Assembly (NCBI RefSeq): GCF_024259515.1
Contig: NZ_JANBWE010000002.1
Span: 558,001 to 622,000, forward strand
From: Salirhabdus salicampi
GTDB lineage: Bacteria > Bacillota > Bacilli > Bacillales > Alkalibacillaceae
DNA: 64,000 bases
Direction of reading: 5' to 3'
The notes below the pieces were generated by a model. The model was not told where the DNA came from. It searched no databases and saw only the letters and a list, made by a program, of their open reading frames with translations. Position 1 is the first letter of the stretch. Every line of letters begins with the position of its first letter. Made by a program: the position numbers and the translations under genes. This document shows positions 50,110 through 61,011 of this stretch, one piece after another.

Positions 50110-51408
50110 TCATATTGTAGTAATTTTTTCAAAATTTCGGCGAATTTCTGAAACAAAATATAAAGACCCCGAAACTACGGTGATGTCATGTTCTGTCGCC
50201 AAATGTATTTTTCTTTGTATGGCTCTTTCCCAATTCGGTATTTTATCCACGTGTTCATGATGACTATAGCAAGCTAAATCCCCCGGATCAGCTGCCCTTG
50301 GAAAAGGAAATGTCGTAAAAGTAATCGACGAAAAGTGCTTATCAAGTTTTGCTATCATGTTGTGTAACGGCTTATCTTTCATAGCTGAAAAGATAATGTG
50401 CCAATTTTTATTGTGATAATATCGCTCTAAAGAACGGATCAATGAATCAAGGCCTTCCTCATTATGAGCACCATCTAAAATAACAGTTGGTTGATGATGA
50501 ATGAGTTCAAAACGTCCGGGCCATTTTGTTTTCTCCATTCCACTTAAAACTTTGTTCCAATCCAATTGAATATTTTCTCTCTCACTTAAACGAAAAAAAG
50601 TTTGTAACGCAACCGCCGCATTTTTCACTTGGTGTTCCCCTTTCATTTGAATGGTTATCCTAGGCGACTTTACGTTCCCGTTTTGAAATCGGAATGTTTC
50701 ATTCCCATCTTTTACACTGTTGTCAAAGATAGAAAAGGAAAGACCAAGTTCCTCAATAGGTGCATCCAATTTCCAAGCACGTCTGCGAATCACTTCCCTT
50801 GCATTCTCCTGCTGAACAGCTGTAATAAGGGGGATATGCCTCTTCAGGATTCCAGCTTTTTCGGCGGCAATTTGTTCATAACTATCTCCTAGAATCGCAG
50901 TGTGATCCAATCCGATATTCGTTATTACTGTTAGGAGAGGCAGAACGACATTCGTTGAATCTAACCTTCCACCTAGTCCAGTCTCAAAAATGACATAATC
51001 AAGAGATTGGGTTGCGAAATAATCAAATGCCATCGCTGTAATTACTTCAAATTCAGTTGGTTCTCCAAGTTCAGTTTGCGCTAGTTCATTGCATAACGGT
51101 ATCATCTTCTCTACTAGTTTTATTAAATGATCATCTTTTATCGGTTGACCATTAATACTAATGCGTTCATTAAATTCAGTAATATATGGCGACGTAAATG
51201 TCCCAACCTCATAATGATGGGCTTGTAACAAATTTCGAATATACGAAAGAGTAGAACCTTTTCCATTTGTCCCTGCGATATGTATGGCTTTTAATCGTTT
51301 TTCTGGATGCCCCAGCTTTTCCATGAACCATTCCATCCGTTTTAAACCTGGCTTAATGCCAAAGGTGAGCCTACTATGTAACCAATCTATAGCTTCCGCT
51401 TTGTTCAT
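50110..51408 (-). CDS. folC: Folylpolyglutamate synthase/dihydrofolate synthase
   Basis: Adds glutamate to folates. 432 residues: Mur-ligase fold with P-loop GTNGKGST at 46-53, LDHTAILGDSYEQIAAEKAGI (in part), and LDGAHNEEGLDSL in the C-terminal part. ATG start after AGAGGGG. Follows valS, as in Bacillus. Confidence 0.96.
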   Translation of the reverse strand: MNKAEAIDWLHSRLTFGIKPGLKRMEWFMEKLGHPEKRLKAIHIAGTNGKGSTLSYIRNLLQAHHYEVGTFTSPYITEFNERISINGQPIKDDHLIKLVEKMIPLCNELAQTELGEPTEFEVITAMAFDYFATQSLDYVIFETGLGGRLDSTNVVLPLLTVITNIGLDHTAILGDSYEQIAAEKAGILKRHIPLITAVQQENAREVIRRRAWKLDAPIEELGLSFSIFDNSVKDGNETFRFQNGNVKSPRITIQMKGEHQVKNAAVALQTFFRLSERENIQLDWNKVLSGMEKTKWPGRFELIHHQPTVILDGAHNEEGLDSLIRSLERYYHNKNWHIIFSAMKDKPLHNMIAKLDKHFSSITFTTFPFPRAADPGDLACYSHHEHVDKIPNWERAIQRKIHLATEHDITVVSGSLYFVSEIRRNFEKITTI

Positions 51409-51429
51409 TGTAACCCCTCTTTCAAATGG

Positions 51430-51458
51430 AAAACGAACCCGTAATACGGGTCCGTTCC
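51430..51458 (-). terminator. Terminator between valS and folC
   Basis: AACGGACCCGT / ACGGGTTCGTT stem on the minus strand followed by TTCC; imperfect but strong pairing. Lies just after the valS stop. Confidence 0.7.
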
Positions 51459-51464
51459 AAACAT

Positions 51465-54107
51465 TTATCCCTTTAATTCCTTCATTCTTGCTTCAACTTT
51501 AGCACGCTTTTCTAAATAATCTTGTTCCTTTTCTCGCTCTTGCTGAACAATGTGCTCAGGTGCTTTATTGACAAATTTATCGTTACCTAACTTTTTCTGT
51601 ACTAACTCAACCTCTTTATTCCATTTCTCCCATTCTTTTTGTAAACGGGCAAGCTCTTCTTCGATGTCAATAAGGCCTTCTAATGGTAAGTAAATTTCTG
51701 CACCTGTTACAATAGCACTCATTGCTTTTTCCGGTGCTTGAACATCTACACCAATTGTAAGATCGCTTGGATTACAGAAACGTTCTAAGTAGTGTCGGTT
51801 TTTCTGCAATTGCTCTGTAACTGATTGATCACCTGTTTTAATGATCATATCAATATGCTTTGACATAGGCGTATCAACTTCAGCACGTATATTACGAACG
51901 GAACGAATAATATCTACGAGACGCTTCATTTGTCCAGCTGCTTCCTTATTCGTAAAATCTGGATTTGGTTCAGGCCAAGCAGAAATAGTAATAGAAGTGC
52001 CTTCTCTTGTAATCTGTTGCCAAATCTCTTCTGTGATAAACGGCATGAATGGATGCAACATTTTCAGCATACGGTCTAGTACATATACTAAGACAGAGCG
52101 TGTTGTCTTCTTCGCTCCATCGTCTTCTCCGTATAGAGGTAATTTTGCCATTTCAATGTACCAGTCACAGAATTCATCCCAAATAAAATTGTAAAGGTGG
52201 CGTCCTGCTTCACCAAACTCATATTTATCAACATTTTTTGTCACATTCTCAATCGTTTCATTCAGTCGAGTTAAGATCCAATGGTCAGCAACTGATTTTT
52301 CCCCAGATAGATCGATATCCTCCAGTTTCATTCCATCTAAATTCATAAGAACGAATCGAGATGCGTTCCAAATTTTATTCGCAAAGTTCCAGGTAGATTC
52401 TACTTTCTCCCATTGGAAACGTAAATCTTGACCTGGTGATGACCCTGTAGATAAGAAATAACGTAAGGAGTCGGCACCATATTTCTCAATAACATCCATA
52501 GGGTCTACTCCGTTACCTAATGACTTACTCATTTTTCGTCCATCAGCATCACGAACAAGTCCATGAATAAGTACATCTTTAAAAGGTCTCTCACCTGTAA
52601 ACTCAATGGATTGAAAAATCATACGAGATACCCAAAAGAATATAATATCGTAACCTGTAACCAGTACGTCAGTTGGGAAATGCCGTTGAAAGTCTTTACT
52701 CTTTTCATCCGGCCAGCCCATAGTCGAAAATGGCCATAATGCAGAAGAGAACCATGTATCAAGCACGTCTATATCTTGTTCCCAATTTTCAATGTCTTCG
52801 GGCTCTTCCCTACCTACATATAATTCACCTGTCTCTTTGTGATACCAAGCAGGAATACGATGTCCCCACCATAATTGCCTTGAAATACACCAATCCCGAA
52901 TGTTTTCCATCCAATGCAGATAAGTTTTTTCAAACCGGTCTGGTACGAAGTTTACTTTGTCTTCTTTTTTCTGCAGGTTGATCGCTTCGTCAGCTAACGG
53001 TTGCATCTTCACAAACCACTGTGTAGATAAATACGGTTCAACAACTGCTCCACTTCGCTCAGAATGGCCAACGGAATGGGTGTGTTCTTCAATGTTGAAT
53101 AATACCCCATCCTCTTGCAAATCTTTTACGATTTGCTTACGACATTCAAAACGGTCCATACCTTCGTACTTACCAGCGTTCTCATTCATTGTTCCGTCTT
53201 CCTTCATGACAAGAATTCGCTCTAAATTGTGACGGTTGCCGATTTCGAAGTCATTCGGGTCATGTGCTGGAGTAATCTTTACAGCCCCGGATCCAAATTC
53301 CATATCAACGTAATCGTCAGCTACAATTTCAATCTCACGATTTACAATTGGCAAGATAACTTTTTTACCAATTAAATGCTGATATCGCTCGTCTTTTGGG
53401 TGGACAGCAACCGCTGTATCACCTAGCATTGTTTCAGGACGAGTGGTTGCAACCTCAATATGTCCTGTACCATCTTTTAATGGGTACTTCATATGATAAA
53501 AGGCACCTTTAACTTCTTGGTAGATAACCTCGATATCGGAAAGTGCAGTTTTCGTAGCTGGGTCCCAATTAATAATATACTCACCACGGTAAATGAGGCC
53601 CTTCTCGTATAAAGATACGAACACTTCTCGTACAGCCTTTGATAATCCTTCATCGAGGGTAAATCGCTCACGTGAATAGTCGAGCCCAAGCCCTAACTTT
53701 TCCCACTGTTTTCGAATAAAGGAGGCATATTCACCTTTCCATTCCCAAGCTTTTTCTAAAAACTTCTCTCGTCCTAAGTCATGACGGTTTATTCCTTGTT
53801 CACGGAGTTTTCCTTCGACTTTTGCTTGCGTTGCAATCCCAGCGTGATCCATGCCTGGTAGCCATAAAACGTCATACCCTTGCATACGCTTAATACGAGT
53901 AATAATATCCTGGAGCGTAGTATCCCACGCATGGCCCAAATGGAGCTTACCTGTTACGTTAGGTGGGGGAATGACAATAGTAAACGGATCTTTCGATTGG
54001 TCTTCTTTTGCCTCGAAAAACTTCCCTTCCACCCAAAAGTCATAACGTCCTTTTTCAATTTCATTCGGATTATACTTTGGTGGTAAAGACACCTCATTTT
54101 GTCCCAT
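51465..54107 (-). CDS. valS: Valyl-tRNA synthetase
   Basis: Class I synthetase charging tRNA-Val, with an editing domain. 880 residues: HIGH-type motif HLGH at 56-59 ([12 protein letters not shown]), the CP1 editing domain (about 190-340), KMSKS-type [11 protein letters not shown], the anticodon domain, and a C-terminal coiled coil (about 815-880). ATG start after GAGGAGG. Controlled by the T-box upstream; folC follows. Confidence 0.97.
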   Translation of the reverse strand: MGQNEVSLPPKYNPNEIEKGRYDFWVEGKFFEAKEDQSKDPFTIVIPPPNVTGKLHLGHAWDTTLQDIITRIKRMQGYDVLWLPGMDHAGIATQAKVEGKLREQGINRHDLGREKFLEKAWEWKGEYASFIRKQWEKLGLGLDYSRERFTLDEGLSKAVREVFVSLYEKGLIYRGEYIINWDPATKTALSDIEVIYQEVKGAFYHMKYPLKDGTGHIEVATTRPETMLGDTAVAVHPKDERYQHLIGKKVILPIVNREIEIVADDYVDMEFGSGAVKITPAHDPNDFEIGNRHNLERILVMKEDGTMNENAGKYEGMDRFECRKQIVKDLQEDGVLFNIEEHTHSVGHSERSGAVVEPYLSTQWFVKMQPLADEAINLQKKEDKVNFVPDRFEKTYLHWMENIRDWCISRQLWWGHRIPAWYHKETGELYVGREEPEDIENWEQDIDVLDTWFSSALWPFSTMGWPDEKSKDFQRHFPTDVLVTGYDIIFFWVSRMIFQSIEFTGERPFKDVLIHGLVRDADGRKMSKSLGNGVDPMDVIEKYGADSLRYFLSTGSSPGQDLRFQWEKVESTWNFANKIWNASRFVLMNLDGMKLEDIDLSGEKSVADHWILTRLNETIENVTKNVDKYEFGEAGRHLYNFIWDEFCDWYIEMAKLPLYGEDDGAKKTTRSVLVYVLDRMLKMLHPFMPFITEEIWQQITREGTSITISAWPEPNPDFTNKEAAGQMKRLVDIIRSVRNIRAEVDTPMSKHIDMIIKTGDQSVTEQLQKNRHYLERFCNPSDLTIGVDVQAPEKAMSAIVTGAEIYLPLEGLIDIEEELARLQKEWEKWNKEVELVQKKLGNDKFVNKAPEHIVQQEREKEQDYLEKRAKVEARMKELKG

Positions 54108-54142
54108 TACAATACCTCCTCATAATTTCACCTTCCAAAAAT

Positions 54143-54411
54143 AAAAAAAACCTTTTCGTCCAAAAAGGACGAAAAGGATATTTTCGCGGTACCACCTTTA
54201 TTCATAGGTAACAATATATACTTCACCTATACACTCATGTTCAGTAACGGTGTTTCACCGGCTTCTTCTACTCCTATTTCAAAGAAGCTACCACTCAAGG
54301 GCGACCTTCCGAGTTGCTGCGACCTAAGGAACCTCTCAGCCTATGGGCTCCTCTCTCTAAAGGGCTACACCCGTACTCCTCCCTGTCTCGGTATTTCCTA
54401 TATTTCGTTTG
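54143..54411 (-). promoter_or_regulatory. T-box leader of valS(-folC)
   Basis: T-box sequence AAAGGTGGTACCGCGAAAA at 54181-54199, overlapping the antiterminator, and the terminator hairpin CCTTTTCGTCC...GGACGAAAAGG with T-run at 54143-54177. Stem I has CCGAG/CTCGG, AGAGAGAGGAG and CCATAGGCTGAGAGG. A Val codon GUC followed by G at 54321-54323 is the likely specifier. Confidence 0.93.
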
Positions 54412-54418
54412 TAATAGT

Positions 54419-54448
54419 ATTTTAGCCATTTTTATAAAGAAAAGTCAA
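54419..54448 (-). promoter_or_regulatory. Sigma-A promoter of the valS T-box transcript
   Basis: TTGACT and TAAAAT on the minus strand with an 18-nt spacer; predicted start near 54411. Confidence 0.7.
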
Positions 54449-54518
54449 CGTCTTTATACACTTTTGCCAAATTTCATTCATATTATAACAAACGAACGAG
54501 TGAAAAGGAGGTAATATA

Positions 54519-54707
54519 ATGGGTAAATTCTATCGGTATAAACTACCATCTTGGTTACGTAATTTTATCTTTGTAATGGAAAGATGTACATTACCGATTA
54601 TGATTTATCAGTTAGGGCGTACGTTATTGTTTCCTTCTTCATTAGACGTGTTTCTTACTGCATTATGGGTCGGTCTATTTCTCGCTTTCTATTTTGAATG
54701 GTTTTAA
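54519..54707 (+). CDS. Small membrane protein of unknown function
   Basis: 62 residues from an ATG 8 nt behind AAAAGGAGG, a very good ribosome site. A basic start (MGKFYRYKLPSWLRN) is followed by one or two membrane helices (about 15-35 and 40-60). Its stop overlaps the ysxE stop by two bases in convergent layout. I do not recognise a family. It is short, but the ribosome site and clean hydrophobic pattern make it a probable gene. A CATATTA upstream resembles a forespore -10, without a clear -35. Confidence 0.65.
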   Translation: MGKFYRYKLPSWLRNFIFVMERCTLPIMIYQLGRTLLFPSSLDVFLTALWVGLFLAFYFEWF

Positions 54708-55720
54708 TGTTCATCTTCATCTAGATCAAATATAATATCCTGCTTTATCTCCTCTTGTAGCTTCAGGGCTAAATCAAAATAAAACTGATACCTTTGAAAT
54801 ATTTGCACCCACTTCGCTTCTGATAAAGAATGTGAATGTTTTGTATAAGTCGTTAAACGTTTTATAAATTGTTCGGATTTTAATAGATGTAAACATATAA
54901 GGGCCATATCACTTTTCGAAAATTGGAATTTATGGCGATAACTCATGACTCCAGCCTTAATATCTTCATAAGGAGCATCATGAAAAATAAAGACAGATCT
55001 TAAAAATTGCGTAATATCACGGGCTGGATGACCGATGAAAAGTGTTTCCCAATTGATAAAAGCACAACGATTATCCTTATATAAGACGTGTGCTGGTTGA
55101 AGAGCACCGTGACATAATGATGACTTTAATTCACCTGTTTCCTTAATATGCTCATACCAATAATCATACCATTCTTCCAGTTGTACAGTGACTTTCTTAA
55201 AGAGTCCAAACATATGGCATATGAGTAATTCCGTTGGGGCCATAAATCGACTTGATTCAAATGAAGAAACAATTTGCTCGAATAAAAAAAACATATTCCG
55301 TACATTTTCTTTTTGCCTATGCGTCCAATTCAGAAAGGAATTCGGATCGATTTTTTGTGTTATTGACGTTTTTTTATGAATTGTCCCGATTTCATTGAAA
55401 AGTAAATGAAGCGGTCTGGCTTGAATGGTAACGGTCGGGGTATCATACCATGGCATAACATAATATGAACCCCCACCTTCCGTTACAAGTAATTTATGAT
55501 GATTTGTTAAGTATAAAGGAGTAACAGCAGATAACTGTTTTGCTTCTACCAATTGATATAAGTATTGAAATTTTGCTTCTAAGTTAGAAGTTGTCGACTG
55601 TTTAACCGCTACATAACGGTCTCCAACGTTTACTTTTAACACTTTTGTGGAGATAGATTCTGTTTGATATGGAACCATACCATAATGGCTTAATATCCGC
55701 TCTACATTTGTCACACTCAC
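54704..55720 (-). CDS. ysxE: YsxE-type spore coat protein, CotS-family pseudokinase
   Basis: 338 residues with the CotS/kinase fold, but the catalytic residues are changed: the HGD...N loop reads HGALQPAHV (A206 for Asp, H211 for Asn) and the metal aspartate is N223 (INWE). It should bind but hardly phosphorylate. In B. subtilis YsxE is a coat protein encoded beside spoVID. GTG start; a second GTG two codons later is a little better spaced from AGGA. Follows spoVID with a 19-nt gap. Confidence 0.87.
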   Translation of the reverse strand: MSVTNVERILSHYGMVPYQTESISTKVLKVNVGDRYVAVKQSTTSNLEAKFQYLYQLVEAKQLSAVTPLYLTNHHKLLVTEGGGSYYVMPWYDTPTVTIQARPLHLLFNEIGTIHKKTSITQKIDPNSFLNWTHRQKENVRNMFFLFEQIVSSFESSRFMAPTELLICHMFGLFKKVTVQLEEWYDYWYEHIKETGELKSSLCHGALQPAHVLYKDNRCAFINWETLFIGHPARDITQFLRSVFIFHDAPYEDIKAGVMSYRHKFQFSKSDMALICLHLLKSEQFIKRLTTYTKHSHSLSEAKWVQIFQRYQFYFDLALKLQEEIKQDIIFDLDEDEH

Positions 55721-55739
55721 TCATCCTAAACAAATCATA

Positions 55740-56873
55740 TTATGATTTTTTTTCCTTTTTGCTAACAGGAATATATAAAATTTCCCCTTCGCGGATATCA
55801 TTCTCTTCAATATTGTTTACTCTAATGATTTGGGTTTTGGGTAATTCATATCGTTCTGCAATCGTATCTAGCGTATCAGACTGTTGTACGATACACATGC
55901 GGATTTTCGTAAATGCATCTTCTCCATTTCCGAACATATCGATTAAGTAAGATGTTTCATCCCGAGCATATTCATCGGATGATTCGAGTTTTCCTTTTGT
56001 TTCATCATCATCACTTGAAGGGGATACACTTCCCCATTGGGAAGACTCTTCAACATCTTCATCCTTAGGTTCATCTTTCCCTTTTGCAAAAAACTCCTCA
56101 AAGGTTTGTGATTTCTTCTTATGAAACCAACGATCTTTCTCTTTTTCTTCTGACTTTTCTTCCTCTGCTTCAGCTTCCATCTCTATAGTTGTCTCTTCAT
56201 CATCTTCTACTATAACTTGGTCGACTTCTACAGGCTGTTCATCCCGCGGTGGTTCATAAGTACTTGCTTCTTCCGTTTCATCCTTTACTCCATCACCATC
56301 CTTCGTAAAAGCCTCGTCATCCTTAAATGTTACATCAAAGGAGAATTGTTGGTCCTTCGACTCCCACTGGAACGTGGATGACTCTTCTTCACCCCGTTCT
56401 ACTACTTGCTCAGTTTCAATTGTTTCTTGTTTAATACCGTGAATGATTACTCTAGCTTGTAACTTTAATCGAGACGTATCTGGAATCTCATAATCGAAGT
56501 GATCTACCTCAACCATTACATCATCTAAAGATGGTATCCGATATTTCGGAATGGTAATTTCAACTGGAATATTATAATGAAATTCGTTTAATCCATCCTC
56601 AAAGCTACGAACATCTAAAATATATCGCTTCGTGGAATGGTCCTGAAATGAAATAATTTGATTTTCATCTTCAGTGAAACGATCAGATACTGCTGGCATA
56701 TACTCACCTGAGAGTTCAATCACACCTCGAATGAATATTTGATCCTCAGCCTCATGTATTGAAATATCTGGCTCAAGGGCGATACCAATTAATTCTTGAA
56801 CTTCCTGTCCTTTTTTAAACCATAAAAGCTCATTCAATTCAAACGTAAATACGTTTTGCTCCTCTTGACTCAA
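55740..56873 (-). CDS. spoVID: SpoVID, coat-encasement protein
   Basis: Needed for coat layers to wrap the spore; binds SpoIVA and SafA. About 377 residues, smaller than the B. subtilis protein, from a TTG 7 nt after GGGGAGGAGG. The conserved N-terminal domain (LWFKKGQEVQELIGIALEPD in part, IELSGEY) spans 1-140; an acidic, low-complexity middle with many Glu/Asp is followed by a LysM domain near 325-370 (VQQSDTLDTIAERYELP). The shorter middle is the expected variation. ysxE follows. Confidence 0.93.
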   Translation of the reverse strand: MSQEEQNVFTFELNELLWFKKGQEVQELIGIALEPDISIHEAEDQIFIRGVIELSGEYMPAVSDRFTEDENQIISFQDHSTKRYILDVRSFEDGLNEFHYNIPVEITIPKYRIPSLDDVMVEVDHFDYEIPDTSRLKLQARVIIHGIKQETIETEQVVERGEEESSTFQWESKDQQFSFDVTFKDDEAFTKDGDGVKDETEEASTYEPPRDEQPVEVDQVIVEDDEETTIEMEAEAEEEKSEEKEKDRWFHKKKSQTFEEFFAKGKDEPKDEDVEESSQWGSVSPSSDDDETKGKLESSDEYARDETSYLIDMFGNGEDAFTKIRMCIVQQSDTLDTIAERYELPKTQIIRVNNIEENDIREGEILYIPVSKKEKKS

Positions 56874-56913
56874 AATATTTCCTCCTCCCCGTATAAATCC
56901 CATTAAGTGTTTC

Positions 56914-56937
56914 AATCATTACACTTATATGAAAATA
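56914..56937. repeat. Inverted repeat upstream of spoVID
   Basis: TAAGTGT and ACACTTA separated by 10 bases, about 40 nt before the spoVID start. A possible operator half-site pair or a weak RNA stem; no regulator known to me fits. Confidence 0.4.
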
Positions 56938-56962
56938 GAAAGAGAATTATCACAAGCAGCAA

Positions 56963-57000
56963 TAAAAAAAGACTGTTGTACCTACAGTACCAACAGTCTA
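56963..57000 (-). terminator. Terminator of the heme operon
   Basis: GACTGTTGGTAC / GTACAACAGTC stem (12 bp, one bulge) followed by seven T on the minus strand; just after hemL. Confidence 0.88.
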
Positions 57001-57006
57001 TAAAAT

Positions 57007-58296
57007 CTAATTTTTCAATTTTTCCATTACTTTGTTTGCTGCCTCGATTGTTTTTTCTATATCCTCATCGGTATGTGCAGCTGATAGGAAAAGCCCCTCA
57101 AATTGTGAAGGTGGCAAAAAGATCCCTTCTTCTATCATACCTTGATAAAAGTTAGCAAAAAGATCTAAATCTGCTGTCTTTGCAGAGGCAAAATCTATGA
57201 CGTCCTTTTCCGTAAAAAAGAGACCAACCATAGAACCTGCACGATTTATCGTATATGGTATATGATTTTTTTCGGCTGCTTGTGACAACCCGTCAACGAG
57301 ACGATCCACCTTACGGTTCACCTTAGTGTAGGCTTCTTTTGTCATTGCTTTTAATGTTTCATACCCTGCTGTCATCGCTAACGGATTTCCGGACAAGGTT
57401 CCTGCTTGATAAATGTCTCCTGCAGGAGCTATTTTCTCCATAATTTCTCTTTTTCCACCGTATGCACCGACGGGCAGTCCTCCACCAATAACTTTTCCTA
57501 AACAAGTTAAGTCCGGTGTAACATCATAAAAACCTTGGGCACTATGATAATCAACACGAAAACCTGTCATCACCTCATCAAAAATCAGTAATGAATCATG
57601 TTCAGTCGTAATTCTGCGAAGTTTTTGTAAAAAGTCGTTTTGCGGTGGTACAACTCCCATATTTCCTGAAACTGGTTCGACAATAACAGCCGCAATGTCA
57701 TTACCAAATTCTTCAAAAGCATACTCCACACTTTCCATATCGTTATAAGGAACCGTAATGGTATTTTGAGCGATTGAAGCTGGAACCCCTGGACTATCCG
57801 GCAGGCCTAATGTTGCTACCCCTGATCCCGCTTTAATAAGTAATGAATCTCCATGGCCATGGTAGTTTCCTACAAATTTTAAAATTTTATCTTTTCCCGT
57901 GTAACCTCTTGCTAAGCGAAGAGCACTCATCGTAGCCTCAGTACCAGAGTTCACCATACGAACCATTTCAATCGATGGTACTCTCTCAATGACAAGTTCA
58001 GCCAACTTATTTTCAATCTCTGTAGGAGCACCGAAGCTAGTCCCATCTTCCACCACTTGTTTTAACGCCTTTACAACACGTTCATCGGCATGGCCTAAAA
58101 TAAGTGGTCCCCAACTTAGCACATAATCAATATATTCATTACCATCTATATCATAAATTTTTGACCCTTTTCCTTTTTCCATAAAAATGGGATCCATTTT
58201 TACCGATTTAAAGGCTCGAACAGGTGAGTTCACACCACCAGGCAATAGGTTTACAGCCGTGTCGTAAGCATGTTTTGATTTTTCAAAGTTAGCCAT
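57007..58296 (-). CDS. hemL: Glutamate-1-semialdehyde 2,1-aminomutase
   Basis: PLP enzyme making 5-aminolevulinate. 429 residues; PLP lysine K268 ([16 protein letters not shown]); also [22 protein letters not shown] 6 nt after AGGAGG; the longer frame overlaps hemB. Last gene of the heme run. Confidence 0.97.
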   Translation of the reverse strand: MANFEKSKHAYDTAVNLLPGGVNSPVRAFKSVKMDPIFMEKGKGSKIYDIDGNEYIDYVLSWGPLILGHADERVVKALKQVVEDGTSFGAPTEIENKLAELVIERVPSIEMVRMVNSGTEATMSALRLARGYTGKDKILKFVGNYHGHGDSLLIKAGSGVATLGLPDSPGVPASIAQNTITVPYNDMESVEYAFEEFGNDIAAVIVEPVSGNMGVVPPQNDFLQKLRRITTEHDSLLIFDEVMTGFRVDYHSAQGFYDVTPDLTCLGKVIGGGLPVGAYGGKREIMEKIAPAGDIYQAGTLSGNPLAMTAGYETLKAMTKEAYTKVNRKVDRLVDGLSQAAEKNHIPYTINRAGSMVGLFFTEKDVIDFASAKTADLDLFANFYQGMIEEGIFLPPSQFEGLFLSAAHTDEDIEKTIEAANKVMEKLKN

Positions 58297-58306
58297 CATA
58301 CCCCTC

Positions 58307-59281
58307 CTATTTTTGCTCATCCAGCCACTTTGCAACATCTTTTGCAAAGTATGTAATCATTAGATCTGCTCCAGCTCGTTTCATTGCTGTTAATTTTTCC
58401 ATTACAATTTCTCGTTCATCAATCCACCCATTTTGGGCGGCTGCTTTTACCATCGAGTATTCTCCACTCACGTTGTACGCGACAACGGGGTACGGGTAAC
58501 GATCCTTAATTTCACGCATGATGTCCAAATATGCCAGGGCAGGCTTAACAATCAGGTAATCAGCGCCCTCTGCTATATCTGACTCAGCCTCACGTAGAGC
58601 TTCTAAGCGATTGGCAGGATCCATTTGATATGTTCTGCGATCCCCAAATTGAGGAGAACTGTGGGCAGCATCACGAAATGGACCATAAAAAGAAGAGGAA
58701 TACTTCACTGCATATGACATAATTGGAGTATTTACAAAACCCTCTTCATCTAATCCCTGTCGAATTGCAGCAACAAAACCGTCCATCATATTAGATGGGG
58801 CAATGACATCTGCTCCTGCCTTCGCTTGACTTACCGCTGTTTTCACAAGTAACTCCAGTGAAGGGTCGTTTAAAATAACGCCCTCTTCTACAACACCACA
58901 ATGGCCGTGGTCGGTATATTGACATAAGCATGTGTCGGCAACAACCGTTAAACTCGGAACTTCCTGTTTAATTTGACGAATTGCTTGTTGGACAATTCCC
59001 GTTTCACAATATGCCTGGCTTCCGTGTGGATCCTTCACTGCTGGTACACCAAACACAATAACAGAGGGAATACCTAGACGCTCCACTTCTTTCATTTCAT
59101 CTGTTAAATAGTCTAATGACAACTGATAGACTCCTGGCATAGATTCTACTTTATTTCGAATGTTATTACCTTCAACAACGAAAATTGGATATATTAAATC
59201 CTCTTTATGTAAATGTGTTTCCCGTACCATTGCCCGCATATTTTCCGTTGTTCGTAATCGACGATGTCGATTAAAGTCCAT
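58307..59281 (-). CDS. hemB: Delta-aminolevulinic acid dehydratase
   Basis: Joins two 5-aminolevulinate molecules to porphobilinogen. 324 residues. Zinc cysteines C118, C120 and C128 ([14 protein letters not shown]) mark the zinc-dependent type; Schiff-base lysines K193 and K246 ([10 protein letters not shown]). ATG chosen with AAGGA upstream; overlaps the hemD stop by 11 bp. Confidence 0.97.
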   Translation of the reverse strand: MDFNRHRRLRTTENMRAMVRETHLHKEDLIYPIFVVEGNNIRNKVESMPGVYQLSLDYLTDEMKEVERLGIPSVIVFGVPAVKDPHGSQAYCETGIVQQAIRQIKQEVPSLTVVADTCLCQYTDHGHCGVVEEGVILNDPSLELLVKTAVSQAKAGADVIAPSNMMDGFVAAIRQGLDEEGFVNTPIMSYAVKYSSSFYGPFRDAAHSSPQFGDRRTYQMDPANRLEALREAESDIAEGADYLIVKPALAYLDIMREIKDRYPYPVVAYNVSGEYSMVKAAAQNGWIDEREIVMEKLTAMKRAGADLMITYFAKDVAKWLDEQK

Positions 59282-60068
59282 ATAAATCATCCTTTTTATC
59301 AAAGTGTTTCAATATTTTTTTGACCATACCTTCTATTGTATACTCTTTTGGTGTTAACACAGTTGAAAAGCCTTGCTGATACGCCTTCTTTTCTGTTGTT
59401 GGACCAATTACAAGACAAACTTTTTGCTTCCATTTATTTGTTACATATCGTTCCCCCAAAGTTTGGAAGGCTCCAATAGCCGAAGGGCTCGTAAACGTGA
59501 TCACGTCAATGCTGTCTTCTCTTTGTAAAACTTGTTGTAATTGAGACTTTGCTTTCCTATTTATAACCGTTCGGTAAACTGTAATTGCTGTATAAGGGAT
59601 TTCATGTTGTTGAAGAACGTTTGGCAAAGTATTTAAAGATAAGTTCCCCCTAATGAGTAGGACAGAACCATGCCGTCGTTCCTTCAGAAATTGCTTTCCT
59701 AGTTGTTCTGCACTGTATACGTCCGGATATAAATTAGTGTGAAAACCATATTGCTTAAGTGCACTATTCGTTTTCCTGCCAATTACAGCAAACCGTTTAT
59801 TTCGTATAATTTCCCTGTCAATGGAGTAGTAGCGTAACGTTTTAAAAAAGAACTGCACTCCTTTTGCACTCGTAAAAAAAATCCATCGGCAACGATGTAA
59901 AGCAGAGACGAACTCCCGTTTATTGTGCTCGTCTTCTGCAAGTTCAAAAGCTAATAACGGCACTTCGACAGGTTTTCCCCCATAAGAAATAATTAAATCG
60001 GAAAACGGTTTACTTTGTTCTGCACTTCTCGTAATAAGTACTGTCTTCCCATTTAATGGGGAGGTCAT
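59271..60068 (-). CDS. hemD: Uroporphyrinogen-III synthase
   Basis: Closes and inverts ring D of hydroxymethylbilane. 265 residues: two alternating alpha/beta domains with [20 protein letters not shown] (in part), [11 protein letters not shown] and [14 protein letters not shown]. Low-conservation family; position between hemC and hemB secures the call. ATG overlaps the hemC stop (ATGA). Confidence 0.93.
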   Translation of the reverse strand: MTSPLNGKTVLITRSAEQSKPFSDLIISYGGKPVEVPLLAFELAEDEHNKREFVSALHRCRWIFFTSAKGVQFFFKTLRYYSIDREIIRNKRFAVIGRKTNSALKQYGFHTNLYPDVYSAEQLGKQFLKERRHGSVLLIRGNLSLNTLPNVLQQHEIPYTAITVYRTVINRKAKSQLQQVLQREDSIDVITFTSPSAIGAFQTLGERYVTNKWKQKVCLVIGPTTEKKAYQQGFSTVLTPKEYTIEGMVKKILKHFDKKDDLYGL

Positions 60069-60997
60069 GACTGGTCTAACTCCTCTTTCACTTCATCAAT
60101 AAGATCTTTCGCACCACGTTTCGTTAGACGATCTGCTGCTTCTTTTCCTACTTCAAATGGGTTAGTCCCTCTAATCGTTTCATGGTATACGTCTTTCCCG
60201 TCTGGTGAAGCCACTAGTGCATTCAGGACGACTTCGTCACCCTCTAAATGAGCGTAACCAGCAATCGGCACTTGGCAGCCACCCTCCATAATGCGTAAAT
60301 ACGTTCGCTCTGCCTCAATTTGTCTGGCAGTATACTCGTCGTGAATTTGTTGTAACAATTCCCGAAGCTCCACGTCACTTTCACGGCATTCAAGTGCTAA
60401 TGCTCCTTGCCCTACAGCCGGTACGTTTTGTTCTGGGTTTAAATATTCTGTGACAACATCATCGGACCATCCCATCCGTTTTAGCCCTGCAGCGGCTAAG
60501 ATAATCGCATCATAATCTTCCTCTTTTAACTTGCGTAAGCGGGAGTCAATATTCCCACGAATTGATTTGATACGTAAATCAGGGCGTTGAGCTAATACAA
60601 GGGCACCTCGTCGTAAACTAGCTGTTCCAACTACTGCACCTTCTGGTAAATCCTTTAGTTTTACATTCTCATTGGAAATGAAGGCATCTCGATGATCTTC
60701 CCGTTCTGGTATAGAGGCAATCATTAAGCCTTCAGGGATGACAGACGGCATATCCTTCATACTGTGTACAGCTAAGTCGATCTCTTTGTCAAACATTGCT
60801 TGTTCAATTTCTTTAACGAAAAGTCCTTTTCCGCCTACTTTCGATAATGTCACGTCTAAAATCTTGTCACCTTTCGTAACAATTTCCTTTACTTCAAACG
60901 TGTATGGTCCATCTAATTGCTTTAACTTCTCAATTACCCAGTTTGTCTGAGTTAATGCTAATTGACTTCTTCTTGATCCGATGACGATTTTTCGCAT
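60065..60997 (-). CDS. hemC: Porphobilinogen deaminase (hydroxymethylbilane synthase)
   Basis: Polymerises porphobilinogen on its own dipyrromethane cofactor, attached to C241 ([12 protein letters not shown]). 310 residues; [14 protein letters not shown] near the start and HSMKDMP (active Asp). ATG after AGAGGGGG. Follows hemX. Confidence 0.97.
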   Translation of the reverse strand: MRKIVIGSRRSQLALTQTNWVIEKLKQLDGPYTFEVKEIVTKGDKILDVTLSKVGGKGLFVKEIEQAMFDKEIDLAVHSMKDMPSVIPEGLMIASIPEREDHRDAFISNENVKLKDLPEGAVVGTASLRRGALVLAQRPDLRIKSIRGNIDSRLRKLKEEDYDAIILAAAGLKRMGWSDDVVTEYLNPEQNVPAVGQGALALECRESDVELRELLQQIHDEYTARQIEAERTYLRIMEGGCQVPIAGYAHLEGDEVVLNALVASPDGKDVYHETIRGTNPFEVGKEAADRLTKRGAKDLIDEVKEELDQS

Positions 60998-61011
60998 CTT
61001 TTCTACCCCCT

